Below are positions 1-8,049 of a stretch of DNA of 64,000 bases, one piece after another (position 1 is the stretch's first letter; each line of letters opens with the position of its first letter). The stretch is from an uncultured Hungatella sp. (GTDB lineage: Bacteria; Bacillota; Clostridia; Lachnospirales; Lachnospiraceae): assembly GCA_910588325.1 (NCBI GenBank), contig CAJUPP010000007.1:1-64000 (forward strand), written 5' to 3'. The notes beneath the pieces were generated by a model. It ran no database searches. It was not told where the DNA came from and was given only the letters and a program-made list of their open reading frames with translations. Position numbers and translations under genes: made by a program.

Positions 1-363
1 CTCATACAATCCCTGCCTCAAAATAATACCCGTAGAGAGAATCGGGGATACGGTCTTTACATGCTCCAGCTGTTTCAGCTGAAGAATGGTTTCATCCGTG
101 ATATACTGCTCCTCATCACTTCCACTGCTTCCGGAGCTCATTGCATAATATCCTCCGCCACCATTGCTGTAGACATCAATGGTGGTCATACTTCCGTAGG
201 AAGAGTACATCTCCATCATCAGGCCGTTTAATCCGATGCCAAGGGATACCATAACCACCACCGAAGCCGTGCCGATAATAACCCCCAGCACGGTCAGGGC
301 AGTCCGAAGCTTTCTCCTTCTTAAGTTATTGACGCTCATTCCAAGTAAATCAAGAAATCTCAT
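1..363 (-). CDS. ABC transporter permease, MacB/FtsX type (partial, C-terminus outside window)
   Basis: Reading leftward from an ATG at 361-363, the protein begins MRFLDLLGMSVNNLRRRKLR, a basic cytoplasmic N-terminus. A hydrophobic segment follows (TALTVLGVIIGTASVVVMVS), then an extracytoplasmic Ser/Gly-rich stretch, which matches the N-terminal transmembrane helix plus start of the MacB periplasmic core found in FtsX-type permeases. The remainder lies beyond base 1. The start overlaps the end of the preceding gene by 14 nt, so the two are probably translationally coupled. With the upstream ATPase it would form an energised membrane machine, probably an exporter or mechanotransmission pump. 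Family assignment is good; the substrate is unknown. Confidence 0.85.
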   Translation of the reverse strand, partial: MRFLDLLGMSVNNLRRRKLRTALTVLGVIIGTASVVVMVSLGIGLNGLMMEMYSSYGSMTTIDVYSNGGGGYYAMSSGSSGSDEEQYITDETILQLKQLEHVKTVSPILSTGIILRQGLYE

Positions 364-2170
364 TGTCTATATCATCCTCTTCCTGCGCCGCCTTCTTTTT
401 CTTCCTTTTTCTGACAATCACAACAGCCACGGCTACGATGACCAGGGCCGCCAAGGGAAGAATAATCTTCAGATATTTTTGCATAGGAGAAGTCTCTTCC
501 ATGGGAACATCATCCATCATTGACACATCCATCTCCCCGAAATCCTCTGACATCATCTCCGTCACAGTGAGAGACAGCTCCTTTTCTACCGGTTCCTTCG
601 TCTCTCCGTTTTCATCCTCATAGGTAATGATTATTTTTACCTTGCCGTCATCTTCCGTAGGGGCGATTCCGCTTACCATAGCATCCACATTGCCGGTTTC
701 TCCTGGCTTTATATTTCCCACATAGTTCTCGGAAGGGGCGATGGAATCCGCCTCAAAGGTTACCATTACATTATAAAGAACTACTTTTCCCGTATTGTTG
801 ATGGGAAACATAATGTTGCTTTCCGAACCTACGTTAATGCTGTCCGGCATCACTTCAATGGTGCCTGTATTCAGCTTGGCAATCTGCTTGATGGGAATGT
901 CAATGGATACCTCCTCAGAGGCGTTCTTGAATTCCGGGCTGTCATAAGTCTCCTTTATCTTCAGGGCATAGGATCGCTGGTCAATACCTGCCTTGGAAAG
1001 CATGTTAATCTTTAACTCGGTCACTTCCCCTGCCGCCATGGAATTGACCACCACGGAGGAAGAACCTGATTCCGTAGTAAATACGGCGCTTTCCGTAATT
1101 TTCTCCGATTCCAGAGAAAACATAATGTTGCTTGCCGCAATATTAGAAGAGGCATTTTTCATCCTCAGAATCAGAAGAAAAGGCTCTCCTGCAATAATAT
1201 CCTTTGGAACTGTCTCGAAGCTGTCCACCACAATTCTGGCCTTTGTCCTGTCGTTGGCATTGAAATCGCCGCTTCCTTCCTCCTCTTTCTCCTTATTTTT
1301 GATCCGTACCCAGAAGGTATCCTCCTCGGTCTTTAAATCGCCAGTAGCTGTCTCCCTGTAAGAAATATTAAACTTAATGGGGTAATATCCGCTGTACACA
1401 TCGGATCGGACCGCCATGCTGTAGGGCAGCTGCACCACTGCCCCTGCCTCCACGGTTTCAAACGTCCTGTCATAATTCCCATCATTGATTTCAAACGGAA
1501 ATTCGGCGGAGTCCTTGCTTAACACCATGCTGACTGTCACGTCCCTGGCATCCGATAAGCCGGAGTTGCGCATATTGATGGCAAAATCCAATACGTTAGG
1601 GTAAATCCCGTAAGGGGTGCCCTGTCCCTCGCCTAAAACAAAACCGATCTGCTTATCCGGATCATCTTCCTCGTCTGTGCCTGTGGTAGGCTTGCTCAGC
1701 CAGATGGTGACATATCCAATGGATTCGCTGCTGCCGTCCTTTCCCCAGGTAATCTCAATCGGAACAGAATAATAACCTTCCGGCAGGTCTGCCCGGACTC
1801 TGGCTGACAGAGAAACCCCTCTCTCCTGGCCCGGCGACACCTTTCCAACATACTTTTTCTTAAATGTATTGTCTGTAATCTCGAAAGGGAATACGTAATC
1901 CAGCTGCTCCGCCCCCGGCGTAGTCATGGAATAATAGTTGTCCTCAATGGAGACATAGACATCTTCCCAGGCAGAATCGTCGGAGTTTCTTATGGTAAAG
2001 GTAACATTCATACTTCGTCCGATTTTCCCCCGGGGGGTTGATTTCACCACCAGATTGGGATACTCATCAGATGGCAGCGCCATAGCTGTCAACATGGTCA
2101 GCGGAAGGGCTGTCACTGTCAGAACCAATGCCATTATCAGAATTACTGCTGTTCTTATTTTCCTTTTCAT
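350..2170 (-). CDS. membrane-anchored extracellular protein with repeated Ig-like (CARDB/NEW3-type) domains
   Basis: About 606 aa. An N-terminal signal peptide (MKRKIRTAVILIMALVLTV) is followed by repeated beta-rich modules in which Asn/Gly-rich strands recur (NSGLSDARDVTVSMVLS; NASSNIAASNIMFSLES; NTGKVVLYNVMVTFEA). These look like CARDB/NEW3 adhesin-like folds. A C-terminal transmembrane helix (LKIILPLAALVIVAVAVVIV) precedes a Lys-rich cytoplasmic tail. I chose the ATG at 2168-2170 because GGAGG lies 9 nt upstream and the signal peptide starts there. The start is 104 nt inside the ATPase gene. Its position between ATPase and permease genes suggests an accessory subunit of the same transporter. 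No enzyme motif is visible. Confidence 0.8.
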   Translation of the reverse strand: MKRKIRTAVILIMALVLTVTALPLTMLTAMALPSDEYPNLVVKSTPRGKIGRSMNVTFTIRNSDDSAWEDVYVSIEDNYYSMTTPGAEQLDYVFPFEITDNTFKKKYVGKVSPGQERGVSLSARVRADLPEGYYSVPIEITWGKDGSSESIGYVTIWLSKPTTGTDEEDDPDKQIGFVLGEGQGTPYGIYPNVLDFAINMRNSGLSDARDVTVSMVLSKDSAEFPFEINDGNYDRTFETVEAGAVVQLPYSMAVRSDVYSGYYPIKFNISYRETATGDLKTEEDTFWVRIKNKEKEEEGSGDFNANDRTKARIVVDSFETVPKDIIAGEPFLLILRMKNASSNIAASNIMFSLESEKITESAVFTTESGSSSVVVNSMAAGEVTELKINMLSKAGIDQRSYALKIKETYDSPEFKNASEEVSIDIPIKQIAKLNTGTIEVMPDSINVGSESNIMFPINNTGKVVLYNVMVTFEADSIAPSENYVGNIKPGETGNVDAMVSGIAPTEDDGKVKIIITYEDENGETKEPVEKELSLTVTEMMSEDFGEMDVSMMDDVPMEETSPMQKYLKIILPLAALVIVAVAVVIVRKRKKKKAAQEEDDIDNEIS

Positions 2171-2894
2171 TCTCTGTCTCCTCCAAATCATCATCCTCAT
2201 GGTGCATTTCTTCTATTTTAAATATCTTTCCGTCCACAATATGAAAAAGCCTGTCCGCATAGGACGCCAGATGATTGTCATGGGTAACCATCACCAGGGT
2301 CTGCTGCTGTTCCCTGACGATCCTGCGCATCAGCTTTAAGATCTCCATGGTAGTCCTGGAATCCAGATTACCCGTAGGCTCGTCTGCAAATATAATCCGC
2401 GGATTTACCGCCAGCGCCCTGGCAATGCCCACCCTCTGTTGCTGTCCGCCGGACATGGCATTGGCCATGTGCTTCATCTGCTTCTCCAGACCTACCAGCT
2501 TCAGATACTCTGCGGCAATGGCGTTCCGCTTCCGTTTCGGAACTCCTCTGAACGACAAGGGAAGAGCCACATTCTCCACTGCATTCAGGGTTTTTAAAAG
2601 GTTATAGGACTGGAAAATAAATCCCACCCGTTTTCTCCTGAACTCTACCAGCTGGTTCTCTGTCATGTGTTCGATATGTATCTTATCAATGACAATCTCC
2701 CCCCTGCTGGGTTTCTCCAGACCGGCCAGCATGTTCAGCAAGGTGGATTTTCCAGAACCGGAAGGACCGACGATGGCACAGAATTCTCCTTTATAGATAG
2801 AAAAATCCACACCGTCCAAAGCATGAACCCTGGTATCACCAACCTTATATATTTTATATAAATTTTTCACTTCAATAATGGGAATCGATGACAC
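2067..2894 (-). CDS. ABC transporter ATP-binding protein, MacB/LolD-like, with acidic C-terminal tail
   Basis: 275 aa. It starts at a GTG (2892-2894) behind AAGGAGG. Walker A is GPSGSGKST, the Q-loop is in FIFQSYNLL, the signature is MSGGQQQRVGIARAL, Walker B is IIFADEPTGNLD, and the switch His is in MVTHD. This is the LolD/MacB subclass that pairs with FtsX-like permeases. The core ends near residue 228. The last ~45 residues are an acidic, Ser/Asn-rich tail whose DNA also encodes, in another frame, the signal peptide of the next gene. First gene of a leftward three-gene operon. Hydrolyses ATP at the inner membrane face; the substrate is unknown. Confidence 0.93.
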   Translation of the reverse strand: MSSIPIIEVKNLYKIYKVGDTRVHALDGVDFSIYKGEFCAIVGPSGSGKSTLLNMLAGLEKPSRGEIVIDKIHIEHMTENQLVEFRRKRVGFIFQSYNLLKTLNAVENVALPLSFRGVPKRKRNAIAAEYLKLVGLEKQMKHMANAMSGGQQQRVGIARALAVNPRIIFADEPTGNLDSRTTMEILKLMRRIVREQQQTLVMVTHDNHLASYADRLFHIVDGKIFKIEEMHHEDDDLEETENEKENKNSSNSDNGIGSDSDSPSADHVDSYGAAI

Positions 2895-3017
2895 TGAAAA
2901 ACTTCCTCCTTGTAAATTGGAAATTTAATCCGTTTATATCTTACACCACATAACCTTTATTGTCCTGCTTTTTATTCTTAAAGTTCCTTAAAGTTTCCTT
3001 AACGATGAAAAAATGTG

Positions 3018-3046
3018 TAGCAATATTTTTCGGAATCCGATATAAT
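3018..3046 (+). promoter_or_regulatory. probable promoter of pyrBI operon
   Basis: A perfect -10 hexamer TATAAT lies at 3041-3046. The element 17 nt upstream (TAGCAA, 3018-3023) is only a weak -35. An A/T-rich duplicated motif (AAGTTCCTTAAAGTTTCCTTAA, about 2980-3001) precedes it. I see no PyrR-type attenuator hairpin in the short leader to the pyrB start at 3107. Confidence 0.45.
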
Positions 3047-3106
3047 AAGAGGTGGAATGCCAAATCAAGGCAACCTGGCATTGAATATTTCAAAAAGGAG
3101 AAAACC

Positions 3107-4030
3107 ATGAGACACCTGTTAAATCCGCTAGACTTCTCGGTGGAAGAGATCTCTCAGTTATTGGACTTAGCCTCTGATATTGAGCATCATCTTCCCAAAT
3201 ATGCTCACGTATGTGACGGCAAAAAAATTGCGACTTTATTTTATGAGCCAAGCACTCGAACTCGTCTGAGTTTTGAATCCGCTATGTTAAGTTTAGGCGG
3301 AAGTGTTCTTGGCTTTTCTTCTGCCGATTCCAGCTCCGCTGCCAAGGGTGAAAGCGTGGCGGACACGATCCGCATGATCTCCTGTTATGCGGATATCTGC
3401 GCTATGAGGCATCCCAAAGAAGGGGCTCCTTTGGTGGCGGCCAACCATTCTTCCATCCCGGTCATCAATGCCGGTGACGGCGGACATCAGCATCCCACCC
3501 AGACATTGACAGACCTTATGACCATCCGCTCCCTTTTAGGACGGTTAAATGGAATGACCGTAGGTCTGTGCGGCGACCTGAAATTCGGCCGTACTGTCCA
3601 CTCCTTAATCAATGCCCTGGTTCGTTATCCGGATATTCGTTTCATACTCATCTCCCCGCCGGAACTTCGGGTGCCGGAATACATTCGCGAAGATGTGCTG
3701 AAGGCAAAAAATATTGAATTCAAAGAAGCAGACAACCTGGATGAGGCTATGCCGGAGCTGGATATTTTATATATGACCCGCGTTCAGAGGGAACGCTTCT
3801 TTAATGAGGAAGATTATATTCGCTTAAAAGACTGCTACATTTTGGACAAGGCCAAGATGAAACTTGCCAGGGAAACGATGTTTGTCCTTCATCCCCTTCC
3901 AAGAGTCAATGAGATTTCCGTGGAAGTAGACTCTGACCCCCGCGCCGCATATTTCCGTCAGGTTCAATATGGAGTGTATGTGCGGATGGCTCTGATTATG
4001 ACATTATTGGAGGTGGAAAAGCCATGTTAA
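3107..4030 (+). CDS. pyrB: aspartate carbamoyltransferase catalytic subunit
   Basis: 307 aa, the normal PyrB length. It transfers carbamoyl from carbamoyl phosphate to L-aspartate to give N-carbamoyl-aspartate, the first committed pyrimidine step. The carbamoyl-phosphate loop FYEPSTRTRLSFESA, the HPTQTLTDL motif and the C-terminal HPLPRVNEI motif are all present. ATG 3107 follows AAAAAGGAG, and the upstream in-frame codons are not needed. The stop overlaps pyrI by 7 nt, so catalytic and regulatory chains are made together as in class B ATCase. Cytosolic. Confidence 0.98.
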   Translation: MRHLLNPLDFSVEEISQLLDLASDIEHHLPKYAHVCDGKKIATLFYEPSTRTRLSFESAMLSLGGSVLGFSSADSSSAAKGESVADTIRMISCYADICAMRHPKEGAPLVAANHSSIPVINAGDGGHQHPTQTLTDLMTIRSLLGRLNGMTVGLCGDLKFGRTVHSLINALVRYPDIRFILISPPELRVPEYIREDVLKAKNIEFKEADNLDEAMPELDILYMTRVQRERFFNEEDYIRLKDCYILDKAKMKLARETMFVLHPLPRVNEISVEVDSDPRAAYFRQVQYGVYVRMALIMTLLEVEKPC

Positions 4031-4449
4031 ATATCAGCGGATTAAAAGAAGGCATTGTTTTAGACCATATTCAGGCTGGAAAAAGCCTGGATATCTACTA
4101 CCACTTAGGCCTGGACAAGCTGGAATGCCAGGTGGCGATTATCAAGAATGCCAAGAGCAACAAGATGGGCCGGAAGGATATTATCAAAATAGAAGGGGAT
4201 TTGAATAATCTGGATCTGAAGGTTTTGGGCTACATTGACCACAACATTACGGTCAACATTATCCAGGATAATAAGATTGTGGAGAAAAAGACCTTAAAGC
4301 TTCCGAAGAAAATCACCAATGTGATTCACTGCAAGAATCCCCGCTGTATCACTTCTATTGAACAGGAACTGCCGGATATCTTCTATCTCTCTGATGAGAA
4401 GACGGAGACTTACCGCTGTCTGTACTGTGAAGAGAAGTATGGAAAATAG
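4024..4449 (+). CDS. pyrI: aspartate carbamoyltransferase regulatory subunit
   Basis: 141 aa. The N-terminal allosteric domain (ISGLKEGIVLDHIQAGKSLDIYYHLGL) would bind nucleotide effectors. The C-terminal zinc domain has the four-cysteine set CKNPRCI...CLYCEEKYG, which holds the regulatory chain to PyrB. It overlaps the pyrB stop (ATGTTAA arrangement) and ends 13 nt before the next start. The zinc ligands are intact, so cooperative CTP/ATP control of PyrB is expected. Confidence 0.97.
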   Translation: MLNISGLKEGIVLDHIQAGKSLDIYYHLGLDKLECQVAIIKNAKSNKMGRKDIIKIEGDLNNLDLKVLGYIDHNITVNIIQDNKIVEKKTLKLPKKITNVIHCKNPRCITSIEQELPDIFYLSDEKTETYRCLYCEEKYGK

Positions 4450-4462
4450 AGGAAGGGCTTAT

Positions 4463-5569
4463 ATGAATCAGAAAAGAATTCGCGATTATAATATAATTCC
4501 CGGAACTATGAAGACGGGAAAACGAAATAAAATCACCGACGTTCCCGGTGTTTTAGTAGGACACTCCACCATAAAAAATGAAGAGAATCACACCGGAGTC
4601 ACAGTGATTCTTCCCGGAAGCGATAATGCATTTGCCAGCAAATACACGGCCGCATCTTATGTACACAATGGTTTCGGAAAGAGCTGCGGACTGATTCAGA
4701 TTGATGAACTGGGAACCCTGGAGACCCCTATCGCCCTTACCAACACCTTAAATGTAGGGCTGGTGTGGGATGCCCTCACCCAGTATGTACTCGCCAGATG
4801 TGAGAAAGACAGTGTGGAAGTCCATAGTTTAAATCCCGTGGTTGGAGAATGCAATGACAGTTCCATTAACCATATTGAGAAACGTGCCGTAAAAGAGGAA
4901 CATGTGCTGGAAGCCATTGGCTGTGCAGGGGAAGACTTTGATGAGGGGGACGTGGGCGCCGGTACAGGAACGGTCTGTTATGGCTTGAAAGGCGGCATTG
5001 GTTCCGCCTCCAGAATGGTTTCTGTGGGAGAGAAGGAGTATACCATCGGTGTTTTGGTACAGTCCAACTTCGGTTCTACGGAGGATTTCATTCTCAACGG
5101 CTTTCCGGCAGGAAGGGCTATTCTGGAACGGAAAAGGGAGAAGGAATCTATGGCTGTCTCCCAGTGCGACCAGGGCTCCATCATGACCATTCTGGCTACG
5201 GACCTTCCGGTTTCATCCAGACAGTTAAAACGGATTATCCGCCGCACGGCTGTGGGAATCGCCAGAACGGGAGCCTATACCGGACACGGAAGCGGCGAGG
5301 TGATGATCGGATTCACCACCGCCGGCCGGATTCCTGCGGTTTCGGATGAGGTGCTGCTCTCACGGACCGTGATTCACGAGAATGTAATCAATCTTGCGTT
5401 TAAGGCCGCCGCAGAAGCGGCCCATGAGGCGATTTTAAATTCCATGGTGTGCGCCGGGAAGACCACAGGACTGGATGGACGGATTTACTATAGTCTGGCA
5501 GAATTTCTTCCTGAATTGTTAAAGCAGCGAGACGCCAAGGGAGGACACCCCCATTATGTATCAATTTGA
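4463..5569 (+). CDS. P1 family peptidase (DmpA/BapA-like, self-cleaving Ntn-type aminopeptidase)
   Basis: 368 aa. The start is ATG 4463 behind GAGGAAGGG. Family hallmarks are KITDVPGVLVGH, GLIQIDELGTLETPI, VVGECNDSSIN, and a GSIMTILATD segment in which Gly238-Ser239 fits the known self-cleavage site that exposes the catalytic serine. A GHGSGEVMIGFTTAGR block follows. DmpA-type enzymes release N-terminal amino acids or beta-amino acids from small peptides and amides; the actual substrate here is unknown. It is placed in the same transcription unit as pyrBI and overlaps the following GntR start by 14 nt. Probably cytosolic, as no signal peptide is seen. Confidence 0.9.
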   Translation: MNQKRIRDYNIIPGTMKTGKRNKITDVPGVLVGHSTIKNEENHTGVTVILPGSDNAFASKYTAASYVHNGFGKSCGLIQIDELGTLETPIALTNTLNVGLVWDALTQYVLARCEKDSVEVHSLNPVVGECNDSSINHIEKRAVKEEHVLEAIGCAGEDFDEGDVGAGTGTVCYGLKGGIGSASRMVSVGEKEYTIGVLVQSNFGSTEDFILNGFPAGRAILERKREKESMAVSQCDQGSIMTILATDLPVSSRQLKRIIRRTAVGIARTGAYTGHGSGEVMIGFTTAGRIPAVSDEVLLSRTVIHENVINLAFKAAAEAAHEAILNSMVCAGKTTGLDGRIYYSLAEFLPELLKQRDAKGGHPHYVSI

Positions 5570-6254
5570 AAAGATGGACAAGCGTCTTTTGGGAAAGCAG
5601 CTGGAAGACGAATTGATGAACTATATTCTTAAAGAGCCGGTGGAAATCGGCCGGAAAATTCCCAGTGAATTTGAACTGGCCGAAAAATTCGGCGTAGGGC
5701 GAAGTACGGTCCGTGAGGCAGTGAAAGGCCTGGCATCCAAAGGGATTCTGGAGGTGCGCCGGGGAGACGGGACCTATGTGATCAGCACCAAAACTCTTCA
5801 GGATGACCCGTTGGGACTGTCTAAATTTGAAGATAAATACAAGCTGGCCTTAGACTTATTCGACGTCCGCCTGATGCTGGAACCGGAAATCGTCTCCCGG
5901 GCGGCGGAGAATGCCACAGAGGAAGATCTGGCACATTTAAAACAGCTTTGTGACGAGACAGAGGACATGTACCGTCAGGGCAGAGACCATATTCCTAAGG
6001 ATATCGAATTTCATACCTTTCTCGCCCGCTGCAGCAAAAACCAGGTGGTTGAGACGCTGATTCCTGTCATCAATACGGCTGTCATGACCTTCGCCAATCT
6101 TACCCACCGGACTCTTATGCAGGAGACCATTGAGACCCACCGGGCCATCGTCAATTCCATCATAGAGAGAGATCCTGTAGGTGCCAAATGTGCCATGGTC
6201 ATGCATTTGACTTACAACCGCCAGGCTCTGATACGACAGTCAAAAAAACCGTAA
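5556..6254 (+). CDS. GntR-family transcriptional regulator, FCD (FadR) subfamily
   Basis: 232 aa. The N-terminal winged HTH (about residues 10-75: IPSEFELAEKFGVGRSTVREAVKGL, then EVRRGDGTYV) is followed by an all-helical FCD ligand domain with candidate metal ligands (FDVRLMLEPE; EFHTFLARCSKN; THRAIVNSI). The start lies within the last codons of the peptidase gene and has GGGAGG upstream. FCD regulators usually sense organic acids. The genes directly downstream, a GntP permease and an IlvD/Edd dehydratase, suggest a sugar-acid effector. Probably represses or tunes the promoter at 6437-6465. Confidence 0.92.
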   Translation: MYQFEKMDKRLLGKQLEDELMNYILKEPVEIGRKIPSEFELAEKFGVGRSTVREAVKGLASKGILEVRRGDGTYVISTKTLQDDPLGLSKFEDKYKLALDLFDVRLMLEPEIVSRAAENATEEDLAHLKQLCDETEDMYRQGRDHIPKDIEFHTFLARCSKNQVVETLIPVINTAVMTFANLTHRTLMQETIETHRAIVNSIIERDPVGAKCAMVMHLTYNRQALIRQSKKP

Positions 6255-6356
6255 CCAGAATTCATCTTCTGTTTTCCGGAGAGCATACACATCTGACGTC
6301 TTTTCTTTCTTAACAGGTCCAAAAAGCATCTGATGATTTTAATAGTAAATATACAC

Positions 6357-6396
6357 AAAAAAGAAGGCTTTTACTTTGATTTCAGCCTTCTTTTTT
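6357..6396 (+). terminator. rho-independent terminator after the pyrBI-peptidase-gntR unit
   Basis: The arm AAAAAAGAAGGCT (6357-6369) pairs perfectly with AGCCTTCTTTTTT (6384-6396). The loop is 14 nt and the U-tract is part of the 3' arm. It ends transcription from the upstream operon before the gntP promoter. Confidence 0.85.
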
Positions 6397-6436
6397 GTGC
6401 AATAAATAGAACTTCGCATCTTAAACATATGATATA

Positions 6437-6465
6437 TTGACTTTTTTCCATAATAATATTATAGT
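6437..6465 (+). promoter_or_regulatory. sigma-A promoter for gntP-dehydratase
   Basis: TTGACT (6437-6442), 17-nt spacer, TATAGT (6460-6465). It lies about 190 nt before the gntP start, leaving a long leader that contains the repeated TGACGTC motif. Confidence 0.75.
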
Positions 6466-6658
6466 TATGTCATAATACATATGACGTCTGATTAATGCAG
6501 GAAGAAAAGAGGTGATTTTCAGTTTAATCCGCACAAACATCAGATGAATAAAAGACTTTAAATGACGGACCATAATAACAAAGAAGAATGCATGATTCAA
6601 TAGTCCAGAAACTGATCAAAGAAACCATCAAACAAACTGAGAAAGTGAGGAAATCTTC

Positions 6659-8014
6659 ATGGCTGCAGAAATTGCTTTAAATCCCACACGGCTTGCCATC
6701 GCCGCAATCATCGGGTTAATATTACTGTTAGTTCTCATTATTCAATTTAAAATCCAGGCAATGATCGCTATTTTAATCGGTGCCATTGCCATCGGCCTTC
6801 TGGCTGGAATGCCCACCGCAGATATTGTCAATGCGGTAAACGACGGTATCGGAAACACGTTAAAGGGAATCGCTCTGTTGGTAGGTTTAGGATCCATGTT
6901 CGGGGCAATTCTGGAGATATCGGGAGGCGCCCAGACTCTTGCTGTCACCATGGTAAAATGGTTCGGTGACAAGAAAGCCGCCTGGGCTTTGGGTATCACT
7001 GGTATGGTCATCGCAATGCCCGTATTTTTTGATGCCGGACTGATTATTCTGATTCCTCTGGCATTTTCTCTTGCCAAGAGAACCAAACGCTCCTCTCTCT
7101 TCTATGCGATTCCGCTTCTGGCCGGCCTTGCCGTAGGCCATGCATTTATCCCGCCGACTCCGGGCCCTGTACTGGTTGCCACTATGTTAAACGTAGATTT
7201 AGGCTGGGTCATCCTGGTGGGAATCTTCTGCGGAGCATGCTCCATGATCGTAGCCGGACCGGTGTGGGGAAGTATCTGCGGAAAGATGTATTATATTCCG
7301 GTTCCCGAACGCGTTGCCGTGCAGGAAGATTTTGACGAGTCCAAGCTTCCAAGCTTCTGGACCATCCTGGGAATTATTCTGATTCCTCTTGTACTTATTA
7401 TATTGGATTCTGTTGCCGGCGTGGTTCCCGCCATGGCCCCTTTGCAGCCTCTGTTCGGTTTCCTGGGCGAACCTTTTGTGGCTCTTTTAATTGCAACCAT
7501 TGCCGCTGTGTTCCTCCTTGGGATCCGTCACGGATACGGCCTTGATGAGCTGGAAAAAATCATGACAAAATCCCTGGAGCCTACAGGCATGATTCTTCTG
7601 GTTACTGCCTGCGGCGGCGTTCTTCGGTATGTGCTCCAATATTCCGGCCTTGGCGACGTCATAGGGAACGGAGTTGCATCCCTGTCGCTTCCCATTGTGG
7701 TTCTGGCATTTATCGTGGCGGTTCTGGTCCGAATCAGCGTAGGTTCCTCCACCGTAGCCATGACTATGGCTGCCGGTATTGTTTCATCGATTCCGGGAGT
7801 CGCGCAGCTGTCCCCGCTGTACCTGGCATGCACCACGGCTGCCGTGGCCGGAGGTGCGACCGCATTTTCCCACTTTAATGATTCCGGCTTCTGGTTGGTG
7901 AAATCTCTGGTAGGATTGGATGAAAAAACCACATTAAAGACATGGACCATCATGGAAACACTTGTAGGAGTCACCGGTTTTGTGGTAGCATTAGTTATAT
8001 CGTTCTTTGCATAA
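6659..8014 (+). CDS. GntP-family gluconate/sugar-acid:H+ symporter
   Basis: 451 aa, the usual length for GntP permeases, with 12-14 hydrophobic segments. Family features include AMIAILIGAIAIGLLAGMP near the N-terminus, PVFFDAGLIILIPL, HAFIPPTPGPV and the C-terminal HFNDSGFWLVK motif. It would import an aldonate or a related hydroxy acid with protons. The ATG at 6659 follows GTGAGG. Followed 35 nt later by a sugar-acid-type dehydratase, so the pair likely forms an uptake-plus-dehydration route controlled by the upstream FCD regulator. The exact substrate cannot be read from sequence. Confidence 0.93.
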   Translation: MAAEIALNPTRLAIAAIIGLILLLVLIIQFKIQAMIAILIGAIAIGLLAGMPTADIVNAVNDGIGNTLKGIALLVGLGSMFGAILEISGGAQTLAVTMVKWFGDKKAAWALGITGMVIAMPVFFDAGLIILIPLAFSLAKRTKRSSLFYAIPLLAGLAVGHAFIPPTPGPVLVATMLNVDLGWVILVGIFCGACSMIVAGPVWGSICGKMYYIPVPERVAVQEDFDESKLPSFWTILGIILIPLVLIILDSVAGVVPAMAPLQPLFGFLGEPFVALLIATIAAVFLLGIRHGYGLDELEKIMTKSLEPTGMILLVTACGGVLRYVLQYSGLGDVIGNGVASLSLPIVVLAFIVAVLVRISVGSSTVAMTMAAGIVSSIPGVAQLSPLYLACTTAAVAGGATAFSHFNDSGFWLVKSLVGLDEKTTLKTWTIMETLVGVTGFVVALVISFFA

Positions 8015-8049
8015 TGGAAAATACCCATAGAAAAGAAAGGAGAATTTAT

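Larger units (their letters stand above)
6284..6491. promoter_or_regulatory. candidate GntR operator pair (repeated ACAT-TGACGTCT motif)
   Basis: A motif occurs twice in the 404-nt gap between the GntR gene and gntP: CATACACATCTGACGTCT from 6284 and CATAATACATATGACGTCT from 6471. The second copy begins about 6 nt downstream of the -10, where bound repressor would block transcription. Half-site relatives (ACATATGATATA near 6426, CATCTGATG near 6328, CATCAGATG near 6539) also occur. Binding by the FCD regulator is inferred. Confidence 0.4.

Noticed and set aside
2945..3106. PyrR-binding attenuator in front of pyrB
   Set aside because: No anti-terminator/terminator hairpin set or PyrR-box consensus seen in the short leader.
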